A DNA stretch of 19,559 bases. Source: B13-G4 sp030606805. GTDB taxonomy: Bacteria > Desulfobacterota > Desulfobacteria > Desulfobacterales > ETH-SRB1. Made by a program: the position numbers and the translations under genes. Location: the NCBI GenBank assembly GCA_030606805.1, contig JAUWFS010000036.1:1-19559 (forward strand), given 5' to 3'. Within the stretch, counting starts at the first letter, position 1, and each line of letters begins with the position of its first letter. The notes under the pieces were generated by a model. That model did no database searches. It was given only the letters and a program-made list of their open reading frames with translations, and was not told the origin of the DNA. Positions 8,457 to 16,238 of the stretch are shown here, piece by piece.

Positions 8457-9527
8457 TTATCGCATTAGTCTGATGACGCCTGTTTCATTGGCGCAATTTT
8501 TTCTAATGCAGCAGATTTGTTTGATCTTTGCCGGTTCTGTTTTTGCAATTAAATTCAGACCATATGGATTGTCCTGAACCGGGCAGGCATATCTAATCTG
8601 TTTCTTTAGCATAAGAGCGCCTGAAGCGCAATGGAAGGCGCCGGCTATCTTCATGCTGCCGAAAATTGGTGCATACCCCCCGGTAAAAACATCCGCAGGC
8701 ACGGTATTTCGATACGTTGTTTCATCTCCTGCCATACCATCAGCTTCTATGATATATATATCAGGGTTTTCCTTAATGTCGTAATTAGTCAGGGAGACTT
8801 GTATCATTTCGCAATATTTATTCTGACATTTTTCTAAGGTTGTCATAAAAAATACGCTTCCTTCTCCTGGGACAGCCGATGGTGAAGCCGAAAAGTTAAA
8901 CGGTTTAATTTTACCGTCATCTGCGATTCGTAATTTTTGATTACATATATACTCCATAACATTACCACATTCATCAACACAGCCGGTAAGGACGTATTTG
9001 CAGCGCCCTTCATTCAGCCATGCTTGAGCAAGAATAAGAGCCTGATGAATCGGCGAAGTGAACTGAGTAAGGGTTAAAGTTGGACCCCGGCAATTCAACA
9101 CTGTTGAGATATATGATGCTGCGGCATTATGAATTGAATGCGAAAACGTTGTCGGAGAGACACTACCGTCGCCATAATCTATAATATCATCAAGAAACCT
9201 AAAGGTTGTCACATGGGGCCCGAAAGCTGTTGTGAGAATAATTCCAATGGCTGATTCTTTGTCGTTAATTTGAATGCCGCTGTCAGCGACTGCATCCCAT
9301 GCGGCCAGCACAGCCATTTTGCCGAATCTGTCTGCTCTGCGTATTTTTCTTAACAGATTTATATCATTAATAGTTTCCTTCCCAACGCTGTATACGGGAT
9401 AAAAAGCATTTTGATCGTTATGCGACTTAATTTGAGACGGTGCGACCCATCCTTGCCGCAATGCGATGTCGAGGCTGTCAATTCCGCGTCCTCTTGTAGA
9501 AACTATTCCTATGCCCGCAATATTCAT
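8457..9527 (-). CDS. Ketosynthase-like protein lacking the active-site Cys (chain-length-factor-like)
   Basis: The 356-residue protein keeps the thiolase-fold outline of a beta-ketoacyl synthase: GIGIVSTRG at the start, HSIHNAAASYIS and NCRGPTLTL before the nucleophile elbow, PGEGSVFF after it. At the catalytic elbow the usual ACSS is replaced by TQFTSP (about 154-159), so there is no nucleophilic Cys. The first catalytic His region (NAHGT in active enzymes) reads EADGMAGDE. A His remains near the end (His299, AFHCASGA). It should not condense by itself. By analogy with chain length factors of type II polyketide synthases it may form a heterodimer with an active ketosynthase, perhaps the one at 9853-11031. 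The start has no Shine-Dalgarno, and a 325-base repeat-rich gap precedes it. Confidence 0.82.
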   Translation of the reverse strand: MNIAGIGIVSTRGRGIDSLDIALRQGWVAPSQIKSHNDQNAFYPVYSVGKETINDINLLRKIRRADRFGKMAVLAAWDAVADSGIQINDKESAIGIILTTAFGPHVTTFRFLDDIIDYGDGSVSPTTFSHSIHNAAASYISTVLNCRGPTLTLTQFTSPIHQALILAQAWLNEGRCKYVLTGCVDECGNVMEYICNQKLRIADDGKIKPFNFSASPSAVPGEGSVFFMTTLEKCQNKYCEMIQVSLTNYDIKENPDIYIIEADGMAGDETTYRNTVPADVFTGGYAPIFGSMKIAGAFHCASGALMLKKQIRYACPVQDNPYGLNLIAKTEPAKIKQICCIRKNCANETGVIRLMR

Positions 9528-9587
9528 GTTATCAAATGCTTCGCTATTTTTTCTTGTATTCTTTGAATTAAATGCACACCTTACAAG

Positions 9588-9655
9588 GTATGAGTGCCTA
9601 AAGTGAGCTAAAGTATATTAAAGTGCCTAAAGTTAAGGAATGCGCCTTCGGCGCT
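9588..9655 (-). repeat. Dispersed TTTAGGCA-type repeat, inverted partial copy
   Basis: Read on the minus strand, this segment has the same order as the full copies: a GCGCCGAAGGCGC hairpin, ACTTTAGGCACTTTA, then CTTTAGCTCACTTTAGGCA. Only the hairpin and unit tail are present; the upstream 60 bases of the full repeat are missing or diverged. Confidence 0.65.
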
Positions 9656-9675
9656 GCCAATTTTAACTTTTTTAC

Positions 9676-9797
9676 CATACAACTTTGCTCACTTTATTTC
9701 CGGCTGAAGTTATAATCAAGCCCTGAAGATATATAGCACGCCGAAGGCGTACCACAACTTTAGGCACTTTAGCTCACTTTAGGCATTTTAGGCACTC
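9676..9797. repeat. Dispersed intergenic repeat, copy 2 (TTTAGGCA-type)
   Basis: This segment aligns with 1-133 in the same orientation, beginning with CATACAACTTTGCTCACTTT in both. It includes the identical ACGCCGAAGGCGT hairpin (9738-9750). The tail units are reordered relative to copy 1, which suggests slippage or recombination among the short units. Confidence 0.8.
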
Positions 9798-9852
9798 TAT
9801 CGCACTAAAATTATATCTCTAAAAAATAGCGGAAGTTTTGTGCTATAAGCCT

Positions 9853-11031
9853 TTACAGACTATTGCCTTGATTTCCGGCAATAACAATAGAGGCATTATT
9901 CCCGCCGAAAGCCAGCGATGTGGATACAGCAAAACTACCATTTATTTGTGTTTGCTCTGTAATCGGTCTAATAGGTATATTCTCATCCTGTTGAATAAAA
10001 CCTGCGCTGGCAGGTATCCAGCATTCTCTCAGAGCAGAGGCTGTAAATGCTGCTTCCAAACCTCCTGCGGCGCCAAGAGTATGGCCCGTATAACCTTTTG
10101 TTGAAAAAAATTTTATTTCCGGCCCAAAAATTTTTTCAAGCACAATTCCTTCAACCTTATCATTATCATGGGTTGCAGTGCCATGAGCATTTACAAAACA
10201 TACATCTTTTGGACTAATATTTGCATCAGCGAGAGATTTGCGCAATGCTGACTCCAGTCCTGAACCGTCAGGACGAGGGGCTGTGAGATGGTATGCATCT
10301 GCCGCTGCTCCATATCCTGCAAGACGCAATACTGACTTTTTACCTCTAAGGCGTGAGAATTCTTCTGTTTCAAGAATCAGAATACCTGCTCCCTCCCCTA
10401 AATTCAGACCCGATCGGTCTCTGTCAAAAGGGCTGCATAAAAATTTACTTAAAATACCAAGTGCCCCAAAGCCGCATAGGGGGACCTTGTTCAATTCGTC
10501 TGCTCCACCGGCAATGGCAATATCGCATACTCCGTTTCTTAACCATGACAGAGCTACTCCTATTGCGTCAGCACCGGACGAGCAGGCGTTGACCACAGTA
10601 ATTGATGGACCATATGCTTTTATTGATCGAGCTACAGCTTCGGCAAGGTTGCCGTTAAGAAAGCGGTCAACAGAGGCCATGTCTGCCGCTCCTGTATTCC
10701 GGTATGTTCGGTAAAAATCAATGTCATTCAACTGGCTTGCCACGCTAGTTCCAAGACATACCCCCGTTTTAATGCCGGAAAAGTCCTTTTGCAGGCCGGC
10801 ATCATGTAAAGCTTCTTTTAGTGCAGACATGGCGAGAGATAGGGTGCGCATTTCATTTTTTTGCTTATTAATCAGCGGGCTTTTTACCTCAAAAACCGGA
10901 TATGGTAAAAAAGTGTCGAACAAACTAACCGGGCCGGCATTTCTTCTCATAAGCCGAAATGATTCAAGATGCTCTGTTATATTTCTTCCAGCAGCTGAAA
11001 TTCCGCCAATTCCTGTAATGAATATTTTCAT
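9853..11031 (-). CDS. Beta-ketoacyl synthase, FabF-like, catalytically intact (KS 1)
   Basis: The 392-residue protein is a full-length KAS II-type ketosynthase. All three catalytic residues are visible: Cys150 in VVNACSSGAD, His283 in NAHGTATHDND and His317 in KGYTGHTLGAAG. GFGALGILSK, PFDRDRSGLNLGEGAG and the C-terminal SLAFGGNNA are also present. It should carry out decarboxylative Claisen condensation of an ACP-bound chain with malonyl-ACP in the cytosol. The gene stands between repeat element B upstream and the repeat-filled gap downstream, so it may be its own transcription unit. The leader immediately before its ATG matches that of the thioesterase gene almost base for base, and no Shine-Dalgarno is seen. 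The Cys-less relative encoded just downstream is a plausible partner. Confidence 0.94.
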   Translation of the reverse strand: MKIFITGIGGISAAGRNITEHLESFRLMRRNAGPVSLFDTFLPYPVFEVKSPLINKQKNEMRTLSLAMSALKEALHDAGLQKDFSGIKTGVCLGTSVASQLNDIDFYRTYRNTGAADMASVDRFLNGNLAEAVARSIKAYGPSITVVNACSSGADAIGVALSWLRNGVCDIAIAGGADELNKVPLCGFGALGILSKFLCSPFDRDRSGLNLGEGAGILILETEEFSRLRGKKSVLRLAGYGAAADAYHLTAPRPDGSGLESALRKSLADANISPKDVCFVNAHGTATHDNDKVEGIVLEKIFGPEIKFFSTKGYTGHTLGAAGGLEAAFTASALRECWIPASAGFIQQDENIPIRPITEQTQINGSFAVSTSLAFGGNNASIVIAGNQGNSL

Positions 11032-11055
11032 TTGTCGTAACTGCTCAGGTTGTCA

Positions 11056-11172
11056 GGTTCACAGTTCACAGTTTTTTCAATGAAAGATGCAACGACTGAA
11101 GCATTTTGGATATTGATTTTAATTCTCTTCTACTTTCTGTCTTTGTCAACCGTTAACTGTAAACCGCCAACC
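11056..11172. repeat. GGTTCAC-type tandem/inverted repeat, element B
   Basis: Tandem GGTTCACAGTTCACAG (11056-11071) is followed about 75 bases later by imperfect inverted copies (11147-11172, including CCGTTAACTGTAAACC). The element fills most of the 153 bases between ACP 2 and KS 1. Its left end, read on the minus strand, continues into a sequence that abuts the KS 1 start codon and matches the leader at 18511-18556. Confidence 0.65.
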
Positions 11173-11184
11173 ATAAGTAGAAAT

Positions 11185-11466
11185 TCATTTATCTTTATTT
11201 TCACATACGTAATTCGCCAGCGTATCAATCGAATAGAATATTTTTCGGCCTTCCTTCATATCTTTGACCTCCAGACCAAAGTTACGCTGAAGAAGCACAA
11301 CAATTTCAACTGCATCAAGAGAATCCAGCCCCAGACCTTCTCCAAATAAAATTTCATCATCTTTAATTTCTTCTGGACTTACATCTTCTAATGAAAGATT
11401 TTCTACCAGCAGTTCTTTTAACTTTTTTCGTATTTCAGGCAATTCCATTTCTTTTTGGTCTTCCAT
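11185..11466 (-). CDS. Acyl carrier protein 2
   Basis: The 93-residue ACP has GLGLDSLDAVEIV, with Ser49 as the phosphopantetheine site, inside a strongly acidic helix II region. The start is well set by AAGGAGATATCA before the ATG. It is the last gene of the tight operon that begins at 18513, 24 bases after the LpxL-like acyltransferase. Pairs of ACPs with several ketosynthases are typical of type II polyketide and aryl-polyene systems. This one is the natural carrier for KS 2 and the acyltransferase of the same operon (inference). Confidence 0.94.
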   Translation of the reverse strand: MEDQKEMELPEIRKKLKELLVENLSLEDVSPEEIKDDEILFGEGLGLDSLDAVEIVVLLQRNFGLEVKDMKEGRKIFYSIDTLANYVCENKDK

Positions 11467-11490
11467 TGATATCTCCTTAATAAAACTATA

Positions 11491-12399
11491 TTATCCACTC
11501 CAGACGTCATGAAACAGGAAACATTGGTATGGATACTTTTTAACAAATGCTTCAATTATTTCTACGTAATTCTGAACCCACTGATGGAGTTGTTGGCGCT
11601 TATTATATTTTCCATCATAGCGTGGATATATTACATTGGATACATCAACAATATACTTATGGGTTGAAACCTTATTTGACAGCAAAACTACTACAGGAGA
11701 TTCAACTGCGGCGGCGACAGCAAAACCGCTGAAAGGGAACCATGCTTTTTCACCTAAAAATGCAACTTCAACGGATTTAGCCCCGTATCTTCTGTCTCCC
11801 ATGATAGATACAATATGGCCTTTTTTCAAAACATCCATTATTTCTACTATGCCACCAAGATATTGTTCCGGAGAAATAATTTTTACATTATCCTGTTCTC
11901 TGTCAATATTTAGCGACCTTCGTACCGCTATATTGTCTTCAGGGCGCATAAGAAGATATACTGTTCTTCCTACTTTTTTTAAGGCGGTTAAGGCGATTTG
12001 CCAGCTACCTACATGTGATGTTAACAAGATTATTCCTTGTTTATTATTCCGGAGCAGGGCTATCAACTTATTGTATCCATTAAGTTGAATATCAAATCTT
12101 GTATGCCCGGCAACAGACGCATATCTGTCAATAAGCTGCTTTCCCTGATTAATAAACAGACGGTAAACATGCAATAGCCTTATTAAATAACCGCAATCGG
12201 GGAATCTTTTATTTATATATGACAAAGCAGCAGAAACCGCAGTCCGGTCAAAAAGCAAATAATAAAGGCAGACAATATACAAAAAGCCGTATGTTTTGCG
12301 TAGCCCGAATAATTTCAGGAGAGCTTTAAAAAACCAGAAGCCGAATTTATTTCCTCTTTTCCTGGTATTTATGTTTTGTGACCGTTCAATTGGTTCCAT
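11491..12399 (-). CDS. LpxL/HtrB-like lipid acyltransferase with altered HX4 motif
   Basis: The 302-residue protein resembles the LpxL/HtrB lysophospholipid acyltransferase family: an N-terminal hydrophobic segment (YGFLYIVCLYYLLF), LLTSHVGSW in the catalytic motif, MGDRRYG about 85 residues later, and FPFSGFAVAAA. Family members transfer an acyl chain from ACP to a glycolipid at the inner membrane. The usual catalytic pair is His plus Glu or Asp spaced by four; here it is His129 and Gln134 (codon CAA), so the acid is lost. I place the start at 12399 because AGGT sits about eight bases before that ATG. The longer frame to 12453 would run 68 bases into the glycosyltransferase gene. With the chosen start the overlap is 14 bases. 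Paired with a GT2 gene, this is typical of aryl-polyene-type lipid clusters. Confidence 0.85.
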   Translation of the reverse strand: MEPIERSQNINTRKRGNKFGFWFFKALLKLFGLRKTYGFLYIVCLYYLLFDRTAVSAALSYINKRFPDCGYLIRLLHVYRLFINQGKQLIDRYASVAGHTRFDIQLNGYNKLIALLRNNKQGIILLTSHVGSWQIALTALKKVGRTVYLLMRPEDNIAVRRSLNIDREQDNVKIISPEQYLGGIVEIMDVLKKGHIVSIMGDRRYGAKSVEVAFLGEKAWFPFSGFAVAAAVESPVVVLLSNKVSTHKYIVDVSNVIYPRYDGKYNKRQQLHQWVQNYVEIIEAFVKKYPYQCFLFHDVWSG

Positions 12400-13588
12400 A
12401 ATCACTACCTGTGCTAATTCTCTTGCGAAATATTTGCGCAGCGCTAAATACAATTATACCTATTAACAATGCTGCTATTGGTGCAATAATCAAGGAACCC
12501 AGTAACCACTCTATAAGTCTTGCCGGAAGCTGGCCAAAAACTGTATTCAGGTTCACATCTGTCAGCCAGCGGCCGTTTCGCATATAATAGCCCAGCTCAA
12601 TGCAAATTAGTGGAACAAAAGGCGGCATGCATAGGTGTTGTATGTTCAGCGCCATTATTTTGTTCAGATGCAGGCGCGTTGCAACATAGGCAATTACTAA
12701 GGTATGTATTGATATAAGAGGCAGCACTGCAAAAAAGGTCCCAACTGCGGCTGACATGGCCAACCCGCCAGGGCTTGCGTTTTCTTTCAATAATTTTTTT
12801 AACAATTTTACAGGATGACGCATTAAACTGAAGTCGACCTGCTTTTTAGGGGCTGCAACAAGTTTTCGGTGCGGAAACGGTAAAAGACGTCTTCCTACCA
12901 GCCTGGTATGCATGCGTGATATACGTAAGTTATCCCAAAAGGGTTTAAAGCTTGAAATTCGCATATGAGGTTCAGGATACCAGACGTCAATTTCAACAGT
13001 TTTTAAATACAGTCCGGCCCAAACTGCTTTAGCAAGAACTTCGGCCTCAAAATCGTAATGCAAACCTTTCATATTCAACTGTAAAAGATGTTTTACCGGG
13101 TAAGCTCGAAATCCACTTTGGCAATCATCGATGGACACACCTGTCTCAACGCGGAGCCAGAAATTTGCAAGCTTTCTTCCAAACCGGCTTGAATTTGGAA
13201 TGTTTTTCCCATTAAATTTTCTGCACCCGATAATTACGAATGTTTCATCATCCTGAAGCAAAGGGATAAATTTTTCTAAATCCCGGGGATAGTGCTGGCC
13301 ATCCGCATCAATGGTAATCATAAAACGACCGCCATGGGCTTCAACATGCCTTAAAGCAGTAAGAATAGACTGTCCCTTTCCTTTGTTTTTATTATGCTTC
13401 AGCACCTCAATATCGCTACCGGAAAACAGTGCTGAAATATCCGTGTCAGTACTCCCGTCATCAACAACAACCACTTTTTGTAAATATGAACGGCAACCCA
13501 AAACAACATCTTTAACAGTATTTTTATTGTTAAATACCGGAATAACGCACCAGATATGTTCAGTTGAAAATGAGCTGTTCTTTTCCAT
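12386..13588 (-). CDS. Family 2 glycosyltransferase fused to DUF2062 membrane domain
   Basis: The 400-residue protein has a GT2 catalytic domain (about 11-235). CVIPVFNN opens it, VDDGSTD (43-48) binds the nucleotide, and DADGQH (94-99) is the metal-binding DXD equivalent. A C-terminal DUF2062 domain (about 245-390) has two hydrophobic regions, one starting near SAAVGTFFAVLPL and one at LLGSLIIAPIAALLIG, that should anchor it in the inner membrane. It probably adds a sugar or similar head group to a membrane lipid. The frame is open to 13684, but GT2 homology starts at the ATG at 13588, which overlaps the rSAM 3 gene by only 29 bases; the upstream extension duplicates coding sequence of that gene. 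It overlaps the acyltransferase gene that follows by 14 bases, so the two are probably functionally linked. Confidence 0.88.
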   Translation of the reverse strand: MEKNSSFSTEHIWCVIPVFNNKNTVKDVVLGCRSYLQKVVVVDDGSTDTDISALFSGSDIEVLKHNKNKGKGQSILTALRHVEAHGGRFMITIDADGQHYPRDLEKFIPLLQDDETFVIIGCRKFNGKNIPNSSRFGRKLANFWLRVETGVSIDDCQSGFRAYPVKHLLQLNMKGLHYDFEAEVLAKAVWAGLYLKTVEIDVWYPEPHMRISSFKPFWDNLRISRMHTRLVGRRLLPFPHRKLVAAPKKQVDFSLMRHPVKLLKKLLKENASPGGLAMSAAVGTFFAVLPLISIHTLVIAYVATRLHLNKIMALNIQHLCMPPFVPLICIELGYYMRNGRWLTDVNLNTVFGQLPARLIEWLLGSLIIAPIAALLIGIIVFSAAQIFRKRISTGSDYGTN

Positions 13589-14948
13589 GTGACTTTCTTT
13601 TACGATGTTTTTCATCCTTTGGGATAAGCATATCCCACAAGGATCCGGAGTAACCAAGTTTATGAAGAAATTGTAAACTGCCATCCAGAACGTCCGGCGG
13701 GAAAATACAATGCCTTATCCCTTTAAAAGCATCATTTAATGTATTTTCAAGCCACTGTTTATCTATTCCAGGCGCAATATAATATACGGGCTCAAGCAAT
13801 TCCTGGTCAGGCGAAATAATGCCTTGCTTAATTGCAGTCCTGGTAAGAGCGGTATCAGGAAAAATACGTATGCCCATAAAAATAAATGAAACAGTTTTTT
13901 TCAGGTTTATTATATTATGTATTCCTTCCACAACAGTTTCTCGTGTTTCCCCCGGGCAGCCAAACATGTAATAATGCGCTGTAGCGACGCCGTTGCAGAT
14001 AAAAATGTCGTTACATTTGATAATATCATTGAATTGAAATGATTTGCCCAGTTTCTTCAGTGTGATGTTTGATGCAGCATCAGCTCCAATTTCCGCAGCT
14101 TTAAGTCCAGTTTGTTTCATGAGCTTTACATGTTCGTCATCAATGCCTTCAGGCTTGAAAAAAGCCGTCCATGGAATAAATATGCCGCGCCTTTTCATCT
14201 CATTGACCACATCAAGATAGCGGCCATTGTCATCATTAAATACAGAATCGGTAAAGAATATATATTTGACTTTGTGTTTATTCATTAGGGTATGAATATC
14301 ATTAACAACCTCTATAGGGTCCCTGCAACGAATAGTTGAACCTTCAAGGACAGGATAAGAACAATACACACATTTATGGGTACAGCCGCGTTTTGTCTGG
14401 ACAGAAGCTATATTGCCGCTTTTCAGATAAAATTCCATAATACGGGAATCATAAAATGCAGAAGGGATTTCATTCCCGCGCATCTTTAAGGAACTTCTGA
14501 CGCATTGATTTTGAGGATATTTCCCTTTTCTTGCATTGTCAGCAAACTCGACCATTAATTCTTCACCTTCTCCTACGATCCCGTAATCAGCGCCAAGTTC
14601 GCGCAGAATCACCTCCGGCATAATAGAGAACCCTGAACCGCCGATAATAACCTTTGCATCTGTTTCCTGCCGTATTTTTTTAACTATATTCCTGACGGTA
14701 TCAATATATCTCTGTTCATTCAGCAGATTTACATTGTCAATGTTTCGTATTGATATGCCGATAATGTCCGGATCAATTTGTTTAATTTCATATCCGAGCT
14801 TTTCGAGAGAGCAGTTGTTTTCAAGGAAATCGAATTGATATGGATCGTATCCGGCATTTTTCAGCGCTGCGGCAACCATACTTAATCCAAGAGGATATGT
14901 AGGATAAGGAGTGCTTGCAATATTGGAAGAAATTAACAAGATTTTCAT
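13560..14948 (-). CDS. Cobalamin-binding-type radical SAM enzyme (rSAM 3)
   Basis: The 462-residue protein has the B12-binding-like N-terminal domain, with IIGGSGFSIMPE at about 101-112 and IVGEGEE at about 124-130. The radical SAM core has Cys189, Cys193 and Cys196 in CTHKCVYC. The usual GxE(S/T) motif of the core is changed to IGADA, and YMFGCPGETRE follows. The ATG overlaps the stop of rSAM 4 (ATGA), so the two should be made in step. They may act one after the other or as a complex. The 3' end overlaps the glycosyltransferase start by 29 bases. Reaction unknown; methylation or C-C bond formation on the acyl chain is the likely range. Confidence 0.9.
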   Translation of the reverse strand: MKILLISSNIASTPYPTYPLGLSMVAAALKNAGYDPYQFDFLENNCSLEKLGYEIKQIDPDIIGISIRNIDNVNLLNEQRYIDTVRNIVKKIRQETDAKVIIGGSGFSIMPEVILRELGADYGIVGEGEELMVEFADNARKGKYPQNQCVRSSLKMRGNEIPSAFYDSRIMEFYLKSGNIASVQTKRGCTHKCVYCSYPVLEGSTIRCRDPIEVVNDIHTLMNKHKVKYIFFTDSVFNDDNGRYLDVVNEMKRRGIFIPWTAFFKPEGIDDEHVKLMKQTGLKAAEIGADAASNITLKKLGKSFQFNDIIKCNDIFICNGVATAHYYMFGCPGETRETVVEGIHNIINLKKTVSFIFMGIRIFPDTALTRTAIKQGIISPDQELLEPVYYIAPGIDKQWLENTLNDAFKGIRHCIFPPDVLDGSLQFLHKLGYSGSLWDMLIPKDEKHRKRKSHGKEQLIFN

Positions 14949-16219
14949 AAATCCCTATCCTTTTTGCCGGTTACCGGCCATGAGCGATTTGAACTCAGGC
15001 GGATATTTTTATATGTTCCGTCATTTTTTTCTTTTTCAATAACCTTAAGATATAGCTTTGCCATCTTTATTTCTTTACAGCAATCAGCATAGAATGCTTC
15101 CCAGGCATATTCATACATTTTTTGCAGTGAGTCCACGCTCATTTTTTTTGGTTTAAAAACAACTTCTCCAGCAGTATAATGTTCCCAGTCATTGTGAATT
15201 ATTCTGTTTTCCTTTTCCAGTTGCTTTCTGACAGGAGAATGGGGGAAGGGCGTAAGGATAGTGAACTCTGCAAGATCCAGATCAATTTCCAGCAGAAAAT
15301 CCACCAGTCGTTTAATATAATCTTCGTCATGATCATCTAATCCCAGAAGAATAGTACCCTCAACTCCAATGCCGCGTTCTTTTAACCGCTTTATCTTTTT
15401 GCGGATATGATCAGAAGTGTCCACAATAGCCTGATATACATACCAGCATCCGGCCTCTACAGCGAGGTCAAGTATTTCATCATCGTCCTTGATTGGGTGA
15501 GATATCCATTTCTTTTTTAGAGGCGCAATAGATTTAAACAGCAGCTTTTCCCATTCATCGTTTTGAGCCAGGGAATTATCAACAAAAAACAGACGGTTGT
15601 TATTAATACTTTCCAGTTCTTTTATTACTGCTTTAATGGGGCGCGGCCTGAACTTTCGTCCTCCAAGAAATGGGGTGCAGCAGGGGAAGCAGTTGAATCG
15701 GCAGCCGCGTGAAGCATGGACAAGATCAACCATTTGAACTCCACGAAAATTATATAGCTCCCGTTTTAAAATACTGCGCCTCGCGGTTCCAACCAATGAT
15801 ATTTCAGGAAAATTCTGATGATAGTTGTAAGTCTTTTTTAACTGACCTTTTTTAAAATCTTCAATAACTGTATCAAAACGTCCTTCTGGTTCGCCAATGA
15901 ATACAGAATCAGCATGTTGCATAGTTTCTTCTGCATGCAGCATTGTTGCAATCCCACCGAATATAACCATTTTCCCGTGATTTCTGTACCAGTCAGAGAT
16001 TTCCCATGCACGTGGTATCTGGCAGGTCAGCAGAACTGAAATGGCAATTAAATCAGCTTCTTCATATAAGTTGAGTTCTTCGACGTTTTCATCACAAAAA
16101 GAAATTTCGACATCATCTTTTATTGTCGCAGCAAAAACAACCGGGCCGTGAGGCGGCAGATTAAATTCAGGCTGATTTGTTAATTTTGGCCACTTCGGGT
16201 ATATCAGCTTAATTTTCAC
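14945..16219 (-). CDS. Cobalamin-binding-type radical SAM enzyme (rSAM 4), GTG start
   Basis: The 424-residue protein has an N-terminal Rossmann-like half (IFGGIATM at about 86-93; FIGEPEGRF in place of the usual GEGE) and a radical SAM core with Cys173, Cys177 and Cys180 in CRFNCFPC. The GxE motif seen in rSAM 1 and 2 is not recognisable; the equivalent region reads VYQAIVDTSD. The start codon is GTG, preceded by AAAGGG at suitable spacing. It follows the truncated ketosynthase-like gene after 19 bases and overlaps rSAM 3 by ATGA. It is the most divergent of the four radical SAM proteins here. Whether it still binds cobalamin cannot be told from sequence. Confidence 0.87.
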   Translation of the reverse strand: MKIKLIYPKWPKLTNQPEFNLPPHGPVVFAATIKDDVEISFCDENVEELNLYEEADLIAISVLLTCQIPRAWEISDWYRNHGKMVIFGGIATMLHAEETMQHADSVFIGEPEGRFDTVIEDFKKGQLKKTYNYHQNFPEISLVGTARRSILKRELYNFRGVQMVDLVHASRGCRFNCFPCCTPFLGGRKFRPRPIKAVIKELESINNNRLFFVDNSLAQNDEWEKLLFKSIAPLKKKWISHPIKDDDEILDLAVEAGCWYVYQAIVDTSDHIRKKIKRLKERGIGVEGTILLGLDDHDEDYIKRLVDFLLEIDLDLAEFTILTPFPHSPVRKQLEKENRIIHNDWEHYTAGEVVFKPKKMSVDSLQKMYEYAWEAFYADCCKEIKMAKLYLKVIEKEKNDGTYKNIRLSSNRSWPVTGKKDRDL

Positions 16220-16238
16220 GTTAACCCTTTCGTTTATT

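Larger units (their letters stand above)
9528..9852. other. 325-base non-coding gap filled by repeats
   Basis: No gene is visible. The gap holds an inverted partial repeat (9588-9655) and a full direct copy of the left-edge repeat (9676-9797). The arms 9593-9655 and 9738-9797 are roughly complementary and could form a long imperfect hairpin. GCGCCTTCGGCGC (9642-9654) is a perfect small hairpin. The gap separates the active ketosynthase from the Cys-less one, so it could hold a terminator and a new promoter, but neither can be pointed to with confidence. Confidence 0.75.

Noticed and set aside
10238..10714. 158-residue open frame on the plus strand
   Set aside because: It is antisense to KS 1, is rich in Pro, Ser and Arg as expected for the reverse of a coding frame, and has no recognisable motif.
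11636..12088. 150-residue open frame on the plus strand
   Set aside because: It is antisense to the LpxL-like acyltransferase, whose motifs are clear.
13589..13684. Longer N-terminus for the glycosyltransferase
   Set aside because: The extra 32 residues come before the GT2 domain start and would be read from rSAM 3 coding sequence; the ATG at 13588 fits the family.
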